Assembly: GCF_004216695.1 (NCBI RefSeq)
Contig: NZ_SGXC01000001.1
Span: 434,001 to 498,000, forward strand
Source of the DNA: Pigmentiphaga kullae
Lineage (GTDB): Bacteria > Pseudomonadota > Gammaproteobacteria > Burkholderiales > Burkholderiaceae_B
Reading direction: 5' to 3'
DNA length: 64,000 nt
The notes under the pieces: generated by a model
What the model was told of the DNA's origin: nothing
The model's input: the letters and a program-made list of their open reading frames with translations, nothing else
Databases searched by the model: none
Translations under genes and position numbers: made by a program
In this document: positions 54,101-62,853 of the stretch, piece after piece
Numbering within the stretch: the first letter of the stretch is position 1
Layout: the number at the start of each line of letters is the position of its first letter

Positions 54101-55111
54101 GTGAAGACCGTCCCGCCCGCCGCTGCCCAGCCCCTTTTCCGTCCCGGCCGCCGCGCGGCCTGCCTGGCCGCGATACTGGCCTGCGCCGGGCCGGCGCAGG
54201 TGCTGGCCCTGGAAGCCTTTCCCGCCCGGCCGATCACGCTGATCGTGCCCAATCCGCCCGGCGGCTCCAACGACGTGTTCGCCCGCGCGATCGGCAAGCG
54301 CCTGGGCGACGCGCTGGGCCAGCCGGTGGTGGTGGACAACAAGGCCGGCGCGGGCGGCAGCGTGGGCGCGGGGCTGGCGGCGCGCGCGCAGGCGGACGGC
54401 TACACGCTGCTGTTCGTGTCGTCCACCTACACCACCAATGCCGCCATCCAGACCAATCTGCCGTTCGATCCGGTGCACGCCTTCACGCCGGTCGCCATGG
54501 TGGCCAAAGGACCGATGATCCTGACGGTGAACAACGAGCTGCCCGTCAAGACGCCGCAGGAGCTGCTCGCGCAGGCGAAAAGCCAGCCGGGCAAGCTGAA
54601 CTACGCCAGCTCGGGGGTAGGCAGCATCAACCACTTCGCCACGCACCAGTACGCCCAGGTCGCGGGCGTGCAGATGACGCACGTCCCGTACAAGGGCATG
54701 GCGCCGGCCATCAACGACCTGATCGGCGGACATATCCAGGTGCTGATCGCCAGCGGCCCGTCCATCCTGCCCTCCGTGAAGGCGGGCAAGGTGCGCGCGC
54801 TGGGCGTGACCAGCGCCACGCCCTCGGCGGTGGCGCCCGGGCTGGCGCCGCTGGCCGCCAACGGCGCGCCGGGCTACGAATCGGGGCTGTGGTGGGGCAT
54901 CCTGGCGCCCGCTGGCACGCCGGCCCCGGTCGTGGCTCGCCTGAACACCGAGATCAATCGTATCCTGGGCCAGGACGAGATCAAGGACCTGCTGCTGCGC
55001 GAAGGCGCCGAGCCCGACCCCAAGACGCCGGACGCGTTCGGCGCCCAGTTGCGGGGCGACATCGAGCAATGGCGCCGTATCGCCCAGCAGGCGAACATCA
55101 AGGCGGAGTGA
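54101..55111 (+). CDS. Bug-family (TctC) periplasmic substrate-binding protein
   Basis: Protein of 336 aa from GTG 54101, with ACAGGAGAC directly upstream. The signal core is about residues 20-37. Landmarks are PNPPGGSNDVFAR, DNKAGAGGSVG, QADGYTLLF and HVPYKGMAP. Its stop overlaps the CoA-transferase ATG as TGATG, so the proteins should be made together. A dicarboxylate or citramalate-like ligand would fit the downstream CoA-transferase and lyase; this is inferred from context. Confidence 0.92.
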   Translation: MKTVPPAAAQPLFRPGRRAACLAAILACAGPAQVLALEAFPARPITLIVPNPPGGSNDVFARAIGKRLGDALGQPVVVDNKAGAGGSVGAGLAARAQADGYTLLFVSSTYTTNAAIQTNLPFDPVHAFTPVAMVAKGPMILTVNNELPVKTPQELLAQAKSQPGKLNYASSGVGSINHFATHQYAQVAGVQMTHVPYKGMAPAINDLIGGHIQVLIASGPSILPSVKAGKVRALGVTSATPSAVAPGLAPLAANGAPGYESGLWWGILAPAGTPAPVVARLNTEINRILGQDEIKDLLLREGAEPDPKTPDAFGAQLRGDIEQWRRIAQQANIKAE

Positions 55112-56349
55112 TGGCATCGTTGAAGCAACGCGGTTATGAACCCGGCGCGGGCGGTCCGCTGTCGAACGTACGCATCCTGGACCTGTCGCGGCTGGTGGCG
55201 GGCAACACGCTCACCCAGGTGCTGGCCGACTTCGGCGCCGACGTGGTCAAGGTGGAAAGTCCGGACGGCGACACCCTGCGCGCCTGGCGCACCCAGGACG
55301 TGGACACCAACTGGAAGCTGTACGCGCGCAACAAGAAAAGCCTGGGCCTGGACCTGCGCCAGCCCGCGGCGCGCGAGCTGCTGCTGGAACTGGCTGCCTC
55401 GGCGGCGGTGCTGGTCGAGAGCTTCAAGCCGGGCGTGCTGGAGGCCATGGGCCTCGCGCCCGACGTACTGCTGGCGCGCAATCCGCGCCTGGTCGTGGTG
55501 CGCATCTCGGGCTGGGGCCAGACCGGACCCTATCGCGGCCGGCCCGGTTTCGGCACGCTGGTCGAGGGCATCTCGGGCTTCGCCGCCATGAACGGTTTCG
55601 CCGACCGCGAACCCGTGCTGCCGCCCATGTACCTGGCCGACACGGTGGCCGGGCTGTACGGCGTGGCGGGCCTGCTGATCGCGCTGCGCGAGGTCGAGGT
55701 CAACGGCGGACAGGGACAGGTGATCGACCTGCCCCTGCTCGACCCGCTGTTCGCGGTGCTCGGCCCGCAAGCCGCCAACTACCGCCTGACCGGACGCATC
55801 AAGCCACGCACCGGCAGCCGCTCGACCAACTCCGGTCCGCGCAACGCCTATCTGTGCAAGGACGGCCTGTACGTGGGCCTGTCGGCCTCGACCCAGAAAA
55901 TGGCCGAGCGCCTGTTCGTTTCCATCGGCCGGCCCGACCTGGTCGCCGATCCCCGCTACCGCACCAACGCCGACCGCGTGCGCCATGCCGAGGAACTCGA
56001 CGCCATCATCGGCGCCTTCATCGCGCGGCGCACACAGGCCGAAAACGTCCGCTTCTTCGAGCAGGCCCAGGTCACCATCGGTCCCATCTACGACATCTCG
56101 CAGATCGTGGACGACCCGCACTTCGTCGACCGCGAGATCCTGGCCGACTACCCCGACCCCGACATGGGCGCCTTCCCCATGCATCACGTCGTGCCCCGCA
56201 TGAGCGGCACGCCCGGCGCGATCCGCACCCCGGCGCCGGCCATCGGCCAGCACAACCGCGAGATACTGGCGGCGCTGGGCGTGGACGACGGACGCTACCG
56301 CGAACTGGCGCAGGACGGCGCCGTGCACCAGGAACACGCGGACCGCTGA
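55111..56349 (+). CDS. CaiB/BaiF-type CoA-transferase (family III)
   Basis: Protein of 412 aa. Family III transferases move CoA between carboxylic acids via an Asp thioester; the catalytic Asp is D177 in MYLADTVAG. Other marks are ILDLSRLVAGN, ADFGADVVKVE, KKSLGLDLR and SGWGQTGPY. It is coupled to Bug (TGATG) and followed 25 bases later by a CitE-like lyase gene. Together they could activate a hydroxy-dicarboxylate such as citramalate or malate and then split it. The donor CoA ester is not known. Confidence 0.88.
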   Translation: MASLKQRGYEPGAGGPLSNVRILDLSRLVAGNTLTQVLADFGADVVKVESPDGDTLRAWRTQDVDTNWKLYARNKKSLGLDLRQPAARELLLELAASAAVLVESFKPGVLEAMGLAPDVLLARNPRLVVVRISGWGQTGPYRGRPGFGTLVEGISGFAAMNGFADREPVLPPMYLADTVAGLYGVAGLLIALREVEVNGGQGQVIDLPLLDPLFAVLGPQAANYRLTGRIKPRTGSRSTNSGPRNAYLCKDGLYVGLSASTQKMAERLFVSIGRPDLVADPRYRTNADRVRHAEELDAIIGAFIARRTQAENVRFFEQAQVTIGPIYDISQIVDDPHFVDREILADYPDPDMGAFPMHHVVPRMSGTPGAIRTPAPAIGQHNREILAALGVDDGRYRELAQDGAVHQEHADR

Positions 56350-56374
56350 AGGTCCCCACCGCCAAGAGACCTCC

Positions 56375-57238
56375 ATGCGCAGCAAACTCTTCGTTCCCGG
56401 CTCCCGCCCCGAACTCTTCGCCAAGGCCCTGGCCGGCGACGCCGACGCGCTGTCCTTCGACCTGGAGGACTCGGTGCAACCCGATCGCAAGGACGAGGCG
56501 CGCGCCGCCGTCGCAGCCTTCCTCGCGCAGCGGACCGCCGGCGCCGGCAAGCGCATGGTCGTGCGGATCAACGCCTGGGACTCGCCGCATTTCCGCGCCG
56601 ACCTGGACGCGGTGGCGCTGCCGGCGCTGGACCTGGTCAACCTGCCCAAGGCCGAATCCCCGCGCGCCATCCAGGCCACGGCGCTGCGACTGGACGAGAT
56701 CGAGCGGGCGCGGAGCATCGTCCGGCCGATCGGCATCCTGGTAAACATCGAGACGCCTGAGGCCCTGGCGCGGGCCGCGGAACTGGCGGGCGCCCATCCG
56801 CGCGTGGCGGGGCTGCAAGTCGGGCTGGGCGACCTGTTCGAAGACCTGGGCGTGGACCGGCGCGACACCGCCGCCGTACATCACGTCCTGCTGGCCATAC
56901 GGCTGGCCGCCGGCCGCGCGGGCGTCTGGGCCTGCGACGGCGCCTATGCCGACATCGCCGACCGCGCGGGCTACCTGGCCGAGGCGCACATGGCGCGGCG
57001 GCTGGGCTACGTGGGCAAGAGCTGCATCCATCCCAGCCAGGTGGCGGCGGCCAACGAGGCCTTCCGGCCCACCGACGAGGAAATCCGGCACGCGGCGCGG
57101 GTGCTGCAAGCCGAGCAGGAAGCGGCGCGCGACGGCCTGGGCGCCTTCACCGTGGACGGCCGCATGGTGGACGCGCCCTTCATCCGCCGGGCCCGCGCCA
57201 TCATGGAAACGGCGCGCCGCCTGGGGCTGGCCGGCTAG
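56375..57238 (+). CDS. HpcH/HpaI (CitE-like) CoA-ester lyase
   Basis: Protein of 287 aa. The CitE/citramalyl- or malyl-CoA lyase pattern is visible: RSKLFVPGSRPELF, DALSFDLEDSV (metal and substrate Asp/Glu), VRINAWDSP, LVNLPKAES, LVNIETPEAL and KSCIHPSQV. It cleaves a 3-hydroxyacyl-CoA with Mg2+, giving acetyl-CoA plus pyruvate or glyoxylate in known relatives. It follows a CoA-transferase gene, so its thioester substrate is probably made by that enzyme. It ends the block between the ABC exporter and the midA-like gene. Confidence 0.88.
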   Translation: MRSKLFVPGSRPELFAKALAGDADALSFDLEDSVQPDRKDEARAAVAAFLAQRTAGAGKRMVVRINAWDSPHFRADLDAVALPALDLVNLPKAESPRAIQATALRLDEIERARSIVRPIGILVNIETPEALARAAELAGAHPRVAGLQVGLGDLFEDLGVDRRDTAAVHHVLLAIRLAAGRAGVWACDGAYADIADRAGYLAEAHMARRLGYVGKSCIHPSQVAAANEAFRPTDEEIRHAARVLQAEQEAARDGLGAFTVDGRMVDAPFIRRARAIMETARRLGLAG

Positions 57239-57267
57239 GCTCCCCGCCCCCGGGGCGGCCACGCGGG

Positions 57268-58425
57268 CTACAGCGTGTGGCTGCGGTCGCCCCGGCCGAA
57301 GCCCGACAACGGCCGGTCCAGGCCGCGGCCCACCGCCAGCACCTTGAACAGTTCGCCCATCTCGGCCGGCGACAGCAGCTTCTGCACCGGCGCCACCGCC
57401 TGCGCATAGGCGGCCACATCGGCCGGATCCACGCGGGACAACAGTTCCATCAGCCCCGCATTCATCAGGAAGCCGGCCTGCGAGGCATAGCCCAGCACCT
57501 CCAGCCCGCCCGCAACCGCCGCCTCGGCCATGGCCGTGAAATCGACGTGGGCGGTGATGTCCTGCACGCCCACGGCGACCAGCGGATCGGCATGCGCCAC
57601 GTGCCGCAGATGGCACATCAGCGTGCCTTCCATGCGCTGCGGGTGGTAGTACTCGGCGCGCGAGAAACCGTAGTCGATCAGCAGGGCGGCGCCCGCTTGC
57701 AGCCATGCCCCCATGCCGCGCACGAAGGCCTCGCCCTGCGGGTTGATCTCGGACACGTAGCCCGGCAGCGGCGGCATTCTTGCTTCGACCGCCTGGACGA
57801 GGTCGGCCGGCGCCGCGCGGTCCTGCCAGGCGAAGCCTTCGTCGCCCTGAAGGGCGACGCCGCGCTCCAGCAGGCCGGCATCGGTCCAGTGGAACAGGCG
57901 CACGGGCATGGCATCGAGCACTTCGTTGGCCACCACGCAGCCCACGAAGGACGCCGGCAGGGCATCGAGCCACTCGACCCGGCCGCCATGGACCGCCAGC
58001 CGCGTCCGCTGGCGCTCGCGCAGGTCGGCCGAGACCTCGACGATGCGATAGCGCGCCGGCACGCCCAGCTCGTCCAGCGCCGCCAGCAACCCGGCCGCCA
58101 GCGCCCCGGTGCCGGCGCCGAACTCCAGCACCTCCATGCCGCCGCAGGCCGCCAGTACTTCGGCCACCTGCCGCGCCAGGGTCTGCGCAAACAGGGGCGT
58201 GAGCTCGGGCGCGGTCACGAAGTCCCCGGACGGATGCCGCCCGCCCTCGGCCAGCTTGGCGCTGCCGGCGGCGTAGTAGCCCAGGCCGGGCGCGTACAGG
58301 GCCTCGTCCATCCATCGGTCGAACGGCAGCCAGCCGCCTGCGGCGCGGATCTTCGTCTGAAGATGGCGGGCGACGAGGCGGGAATGGGCGCCGGCGGCGG
58401 GATCGAGATCGGGAAGCTTGCTCAT
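57268..58425 (-). CDS. MidA/NDUFAF7-like SAM-dependent methyltransferase
   Basis: Protein of 385 aa from ATG 58425. The SAM site is LEFGAGTGALAAGLL, followed by ANEVLDAMPV and ALLIDYGFSRAEYYH, all typical of the NDUFAF7/MidA (DUF185) family. The human member dimethylates an arginine of complex I subunit NDUFS2; the bacterial target is not proven. It is divergent from the pteridine reductase gene with about 80 bases between starts. It belongs to the conserved backbone of this region. Confidence 0.9.
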   Translation of the reverse strand: MSKLPDLDPAAGAHSRLVARHLQTKIRAAGGWLPFDRWMDEALYAPGLGYYAAGSAKLAEGGRHPSGDFVTAPELTPLFAQTLARQVAEVLAACGGMEVLEFGAGTGALAAGLLAALDELGVPARYRIVEVSADLRERQRTRLAVHGGRVEWLDALPASFVGCVVANEVLDAMPVRLFHWTDAGLLERGVALQGDEGFAWQDRAAPADLVQAVEARMPPLPGYVSEINPQGEAFVRGMGAWLQAGAALLIDYGFSRAEYYHPQRMEGTLMCHLRHVAHADPLVAVGVQDITAHVDFTAMAEAAVAGGLEVLGYASQAGFLMNAGLMELLSRVDPADVAAYAQAVAPVQKLLSPAEMGELFKVLAVGRGLDRPLSGFGRGDRSHTL

Positions 58426-58506
58426 GCCGCCATTTTCCCATGACTGCGTGCCGCGCCCCCTCCTTGCTAAAATCCCTGTCTTGCCGTCATCCGGACCCGA
58501 CTCGCC

Positions 58507-59319
58507 ATGCGCGAAGCGCGCCCTTCCTCCCCCCGTCCCGTCGTCCTGGTCACCGGCGCCGCCCGCCGCATCGGCCGGGAAATCGCGCTGGCCTTCGCCC
58601 GCGCGGGCTGGGACGTGGCCGTGCACTATGCGACCTCGCGCGACGCCGCGCTGGAAACCTGCGACGCCCTGCGGGCCCTGGGCGCCCGCGCCGAGGCCCA
58701 TGCCTGCGACCTGGCCGACCCGGCCGCCGCCGAAACGCTGGTCCCCGCCGTCCAGGCCGGATTCGGCCGCGTGGATGCGCTGGTCAACAATGCCTCCACC
58801 TTCGAATACGACGACGTCGCCTCGTTCGACGCCCGGATGCTGCAGACCCACCTGCTGCCCAACCTGGTCGCGCCCGTGGTACTGGCGCGCGCGCTGGCGG
58901 CGGACGTGGCGCGGCGCGGGCCGGACGCCCGCGGGGCGGTGGTCAACCTGCTGGACCAGAAGCTCTGGAACTACAACCCGGACTTCTTCTCCTACACGCT
59001 GAGCAAGGCCGCCCTGGAAGCCGCCACGACCATGCTGGCCCAGGCGCTGGCGCCGGCGGTGCGGGTGGTGGGCGTGGCGCCCGGGCTGACCATGATCAGC
59101 CATATGCAGACGCCCCAGCAGTTCGCGCAGACCCATGCGATGTCGCCGCTGGGCCATGCCAGCCGCCCCGAGGACATCGCCCAGGCGGTCCTGTTCGCGG
59201 CGCAGAACCGCTCCATCACCGGCACGACGCTGCTGGTCGACGGCGGACAGCACCTGGTCGGCTTCGACCGCGACTTCAGCATGATGAACCCGCCGGCGGG
59301 CGCCGCCGGCCAGACTTGA
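58507..59319 (+). CDS. SDR-family pteridine reductase-like protein
   Basis: Protein of 270 aa. TGAARRIGREIA is the TGxxxRxG motif of PTR1/FolM-like reductases, followed by LVNNASTFEYDD, a modified active site LLDQKLWNYNPDFFSYTLSKAAL and TGTTLLVDGGQ. It probably reduces dihydropterins or dihydrofolate with NADPH. The dihydroneopterin aldolase gene begins 8 bases after its stop, supporting a folate or pterin role. The ATG at 58507 fits the Rossmann start at about residue 12. Confidence 0.87.
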   Translation: MREARPSSPRPVVLVTGAARRIGREIALAFARAGWDVAVHYATSRDAALETCDALRALGARAEAHACDLADPAAAETLVPAVQAGFGRVDALVNNASTFEYDDVASFDARMLQTHLLPNLVAPVVLARALAADVARRGPDARGAVVNLLDQKLWNYNPDFFSYTLSKAALEAATTMLAQALAPAVRVVGVAPGLTMISHMQTPQQFAQTHAMSPLGHASRPEDIAQAVLFAAQNRSITGTTLLVDGGQHLVGFDRDFSMMNPPAGAAGQT

Positions 59320-59327
59320 GTAAAACC

Positions 59328-59699
59328 ATGGGCACACGCCGCATTTTCTTCAACCGCCTGGCCATCGATGCGCAGATCGGCATACTGGATCACGAACGCG
59401 GCGCCACCCAGCCCCTGCACGTCGATGCCGAGATCGACCTGCGCGACGTGGACAAGCCCACCCACGACGGCATCCAGGAAGTGCTGGACTACCGGCGGCT
59501 GCGCGAATGCATCATCGACGAGTGCACGCGCACCCATGTGAACCTGATCGAGACGCTGTGCGACCGGCTCGCCCAGCGCCTGCTGGAGCAGTTCCCGGAG
59601 ATCGGCAACGTCCGCCTGCGCGTGGCCAAGCCGCAGGCCTTCGCCGATTGTGCCGCCGTGGGCATCGAGGTCACCGCCAGCCGCGGCCAGGGGAACTGA
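59328..59699 (+). CDS. folB: Dihydroneopterin aldolase
   Basis: Protein of 123 aa. FolB makes 6-hydroxymethyl-dihydropterin in folate synthesis. The catalytic Glu is in [13 protein letters not shown] and the Lys in [22 protein letters not shown] and [11 protein letters not shown] match the tunnelling-fold core. It lies between the pteridine reductase-like gene and ttcA, with a one-base gap to the ttcA ATG. It links with metF and the cyclo-ligase as part of folate metabolism in this region. Confidence 0.93.
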   Translation: MGTRRIFFNRLAIDAQIGILDHERGATQPLHVDAEIDLRDVDKPTHDGIQEVLDYRRLRECIIDECTRTHVNLIETLCDRLAQRLLEQFPEIGNVRLRVAKPQAFADCAAVGIEVTASRGQGN

Positions 59700-59700
59700 G

Positions 59701-60675
59701 ATGGACTCCATCGTCATCCCCGCCGCCCCGGCCGCCGACGCGGGCCGCGCGCGGCTCAAGCTGGAACGCGAGCGCAACAAGCTGGAAAAGCGCCTGATGC
59801 GCGAAGCCGGTCGCGCGATCGGCGACTTCAACATGATCGAGGCGGGCGACCGCGTGATGGTGTGCCTGTCGGGGGGCAAGGATTCCTACGGCATGCTCGA
59901 CATCCTGCTCAAGCTGCGCGAGCGGGCGCCCATCGACTTCGACATCGTCGCCGTCAACCTCGACCAGAAGCAGCCCGGCTTCCCCGACGACGTGCTGCCG
60001 CGTTACCTGACCGAACTGGGCGTGCCCTTCCACATCGAGACCCAGGACACCTATTCCATCGTCACCCGCGTCATTCCCGAGGGCAAGACGATGTGCTCGC
60101 TGTGTTCGCGGCTGCGGCGCGGCATCCTGTACCGTGTCGCCGACGAGCTGAAGGCGACCAAGATCGCGCTGGGCCACCACCGCGACGACATCCTCGCCAC
60201 GTTCTTCATGAACATGTTCTACGGCGGGCAGTTGAAGAGCATGCCGCCCAAGCTGGTGTCGGACGACGGCCGCCACACGGTGATCCGGCCGCTGGCCTAT
60301 ATCAAGGAAGACGACCTGATCGCCTATGCGCAATGGAAGGGCTTCCCCATCATTCCCTGCAACCTGTGCGGCTCGCAGGAGAACCTGAAGCGCAAGGAAG
60401 CCGGGCGCCTGATCGACGAATGGGAACGCGCCTTTCCCGGGCGTATCGAGAACATCTTCAACGCGCTGTCGCGCGTGACGCCCTCGCACCTGCTCGACCG
60501 CGGCCTGTTCGACTTCGTCAACCTGCGGCCCACCGGCGTGCCCGACCCGGATGGCGACACGGCCTTCGACCACGTCGATCCGCAGCCCTCCCCGGCCAGC
60601 CCATGCGGGGACGAAGCCGACGAACCCCTGGCCGAACGCACCGTGCGCTTCTTCCGCGACGGCCCCGCGCATTGA
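59701..60675 (+). CDS. ttcA: tRNA 2-thiocytidine(32) synthetase TtcA
   Basis: Protein of 324 aa. TtcA thiolates C32 of some tRNAs with ATP and a [4Fe-4S] cluster. The PP-loop is SGGKDS (57-62); cluster cysteines are C132 and C135 (MCSLC) and C220 or C223 (PCNLCG). The C-terminal tail beyond about residue 290 is acidic and variable. ATG 59701 follows the folB stop by one base. Its own stop is shared with the TTG start of the ABC ATPase gene (TTGA). Confidence 0.96.
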   Translation: MDSIVIPAAPAADAGRARLKLERERNKLEKRLMREAGRAIGDFNMIEAGDRVMVCLSGGKDSYGMLDILLKLRERAPIDFDIVAVNLDQKQPGFPDDVLPRYLTELGVPFHIETQDTYSIVTRVIPEGKTMCSLCSRLRRGILYRVADELKATKIALGHHRDDILATFFMNMFYGGQLKSMPPKLVSDDGRHTVIRPLAYIKEDDLIAYAQWKGFPIIPCNLCGSQENLKRKEAGRLIDEWERAFPGRIENIFNALSRVTPSHLLDRGLFDFVNLRPTGVPDPDGDTAFDHVDPQPSPASPCGDEADEPLAERTVRFFRDGPAH

Positions 60676-61427
60676 ACGCCACGCCGGTCCTGGAGGCCCG
60701 AGGCGTCGCCCGCCGCTTTCCCAACGGCGTGGACGCGCTGTCGCCGATCGACCTGACCGTGCGCGCGGGCGAATTCGTCACGCTGCTGGGCCCCTCCGGG
60801 TGCGGCAAGACGACCCTGCTGCGCATCTTCGCCGGACTGGACACCCCCACCGCCGGCACCCTGCGCCGCAACGGCCAGGTCGACGACCTGTCCTACGTGT
60901 TCCAGGACGCCACCCTGATGCCCTGGGCCTCGGTGGCCACCAACGTGCGGCTGCCCCTGGACCTCGAACGCGGCCCGCGCCGGCTGCCCATGGAGGCCCG
61001 GCGCGGCCGGGTGCGCGAAGCGCTGGAACGGGTGGGACTGGCCGACTTCGACGCGGCGCGCCCCAGCGAGCTGTCCGGCGGCATGCGCATGCGCGTGTCC
61101 ATCGCCCGCGCGCTGGCGACCCAGCCCAGCCTGCTGCTGATGGACGAACCCTTCGGCGCGCTGGACGACATCACCCGCCAGCACCTGGACGATGAACTGC
61201 TGGGCCTGGCCGCGCGCCAGAACCTGACCGTGGTGTTCGTGACCCACAGCATCTTCGAGGCCGTCTACCTGTCGAGCCGCGTCGTCGTCCTGTCGCGCCG
61301 GCCCGGCCGCATCGTGGCCGACATTCCCATCGAGGCTCCCGAGCGCGACGCCGCCTTCCGTGTCTCGCCGGCCTTCGCCATGCAGGCCGCCCGCTTGCAG
61401 GCGGCGCTGCTGGAGGGACAGCAATGA
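60672..61427 (+). CDS. ABC transporter ATP-binding protein (nitrate/sulfonate/taurine/pyrimidine type)
   Basis: Protein of 251 aa. Walker A is GPSGCGKTT, the Q-loop [11 protein letters not shown], the signature [15 protein letters not shown] and Walker [14 protein letters not shown], which resemble SsuB/TauB/ThiZ. The only start that fits is TTG 60672, overlapping the ttcA stop as TTGA. It drives import through the permease coded next, with an ATGA overlap at 61424-61427. The binding protein follows only after an inserted toxin-antitoxin pair. Confidence 0.9.
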   Translation: MNATPVLEARGVARRFPNGVDALSPIDLTVRAGEFVTLLGPSGCGKTTLLRIFAGLDTPTAGTLRRNGQVDDLSYVFQDATLMPWASVATNVRLPLDLERGPRRLPMEARRGRVREALERVGLADFDAARPSELSGGMRMRVSIARALATQPSLLLMDEPFGALDDITRQHLDDELLGLAARQNLTVVFVTHSIFEAVYLSSRVVVLSRRPGRIVADIPIEAPERDAAFRVSPAFAMQAARLQAALLEGQQ

Positions 61428-62191
61428 ACGCCTGGCTGCGCCTGGGCGCCCCCGTCGCGGTCGCGCTGGTCGTGATCGGTCTGTGGCAGGCCCTGGTGCG
61501 CGCGTTCGACGTCCCCATCTACCTGGTACCCGCGCCGGTGGACGTGGCCCAGGCCCTGGTGCGGGACTGGGACCTCCTGTCCGGCTCGCTGTGGGTCACG
61601 CTGGAGATCACCGGTCTCGCGCTGCTGGCGGCCACCGTGCTGGGCGTGCTGCTGGCCTTCCTGTTCGTGCAGAGCCGCGTCATCGAGGCGAGCCTCTTCC
61701 CCTACGCGGTGCTGCTCCAGGTCACCCCCATCGTGGCGGTCGCGCCGCTCATCATCATCTGGGTCAAGCACACCGTGGTGGCGCTGACCCTGTGCGCCAC
61801 CATCGTCGCGATCTTCCCCATCATCAGCAACACGGTACTGGGACTGCGCAGCATCGACCCCGGCCTGCTCGACTTCTTCCGCCTCAAGCGGGCCAGCCGC
61901 TGGCAGATCCTGTGGCGGCTGCGCCTGCCATCGGCCCTGCCAGCCTTCTTCGGCGGCCTGCGCATCGCCTGCGGCCTGGCCCTGATCGGCGCTGTCGTGG
62001 CCGAATTCGTCGCCGGCACCGGCGGCTCGCAAACCGGCCTGGCCTACCAGATCCTGCAAGCCGGCTACCAGATCAACATCCCCCGCCTGTTCGCCGCGCT
62101 GCTGCTGATCACCCTGGCCGGCGTGGTGCTGTTCGCGGCGATGACGCTGTTGTCGCGCGTCGTGCTGCGGGGCTGGCACGAGATGCGGTAA
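61424..62191 (+). CDS. ABC transporter permease (SsuC/ThiX-like)
   Basis: Protein of 255 aa with about six membrane helices. The EAA-like loop region near FFRLKRASRWQILWRLRLPSALP is characteristic of BPD_transp_1 permeases for nitrate, sulfonate, taurine or pyrimidine precursors. It is coupled to the ATPase gene by an ATGA overlap. The next importer gene, the binding protein at 62854, is separated by the toxin-antitoxin genes. Confidence 0.92.
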   Translation: MNAWLRLGAPVAVALVVIGLWQALVRAFDVPIYLVPAPVDVAQALVRDWDLLSGSLWVTLEITGLALLAATVLGVLLAFLFVQSRVIEASLFPYAVLLQVTPIVAVAPLIIIWVKHTVVALTLCATIVAIFPIISNTVLGLRSIDPGLLDFFRLKRASRWQILWRLRLPSALPAFFGGLRIACGLALIGAVVAEFVAGTGGSQTGLAYQILQAGYQINIPRLFAALLLITLAGVVLFAAMTLLSRVVLRGWHEMR

Positions 62192-62231
62192 GCCATCCAG
62201 GACCTGCCTGTCCTGTTTTCACCACGCCTCA

Positions 62232-62261
62232 TGTGCTACCCTGTACTTATCATGTAACACA
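62232..62261. promoter_or_regulatory. Candidate autoregulatory operator of the toxin-antitoxin pair
   Basis: TGTGCTAC (62232-62239) and GTAACACA (62254-62261) form an inverted repeat (7 of 8 matches) around a TATCAT -10 box (62248-62253). This is a usual position for a ribbon-helix-helix antitoxin operator. Confidence 0.5.
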
Positions 62262-62276
62262 TCGGGGAGCAACGCC

Positions 62277-62564
62277 ATGAGCGAGGCAACCTTTACATTC
62301 AGGGTCGATGAGTCGCTGAAGACCGCTTTCGCCACCGCGGCCAAGGCTCGCGACCGGACCGGCGCCCAACTTCTACGCGACTTCATGCGCGAATTCGTGC
62401 AGCAACAACATGAAGCGGCCGAACATGACACCTGGTTCCGCCGCGAAGTGAAAGCCGGGCAGGACTCCGCGAATGGCGGCCGTCTGGCACCGGCCGCCGA
62501 GGTCGAAACCCGATTCGCAGCCCGTCGGGCTGCCACGCGCCGCCGGCTTGAACAGTCAGAATGA
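62277..62564 (+). CDS. Type II antitoxin, ribbon-helix-helix (ParD/RelB-like)
   Basis: Protein of 95 aa. The N-terminal ATFTFRVDESLKTAFATAAKARDRTGAQLL is a ribbon-helix-helix DNA-binding unit. The charged C-terminus (from about residue 50) should wrap the toxin. CGGGGAGC precedes ATG 62277. Its stop overlaps the toxin ATG as ATGA. With the inverted repeat upstream it probably represses its own promoter. The pair lies inside an ABC importer operon, so it may also affect the downstream binding-protein gene. Confidence 0.82.
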   Translation: MSEATFTFRVDESLKTAFATAAKARDRTGAQLLRDFMREFVQQQHEAAEHDTWFRREVKAGQDSANGGRLAPAAEVETRFAARRAATRRRLEQSE

Positions 62565-62848
62565 TCCAACTGTATTGGACATTCGAGGCCATTGGCGACC
62601 GTGAATCGATCTATGACTACATCGAGACCGACAACCCTGTCGCCGCACTCGCCCTCGACGAACTGTTTGAAGAAAAATCCGGCCGCCTGATCGACCACCC
62701 GGACATGGGCCGGCCTGGCCGTGTCGCCGGTACCCGGGAACTCGTCGTACACAGGCACTATGTGCTGGTTTATGACATGACCGGCGAGAAAATACGTGTA
62801 CTGCGTGTACTGCACGCAGCCCGGCAGTGGCCACCATCCAAGGAGTGA
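62561..62848 (+). CDS. Type II toxin, RelE/ParE superfamily
   Basis: Protein of 95 aa. LYWTFEAIGDRESIYDYIETDNP, then LIDHPDMGRPGRVAGTRELVVHRHYVLVYDMTGEKIRVLRVLHAARQWP follows the RelE/ParE fold closely, including the C-terminal RVLHARRxWP-like end. Relatives cut mRNA at ribosomes (RelE) or poison gyrase (ParE); sequence alone does not decide which. It is coupled to the antitoxin (ATGA). Its stop lies within the AGGAG region that serves the next gene. Confidence 0.85.
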   Translation: MIQLYWTFEAIGDRESIYDYIETDNPVAALALDELFEEKSGRLIDHPDMGRPGRVAGTRELVVHRHYVLVYDMTGEKIRVLRVLHAARQWPPSKE

Positions 62849-62853
62849 GGCAT

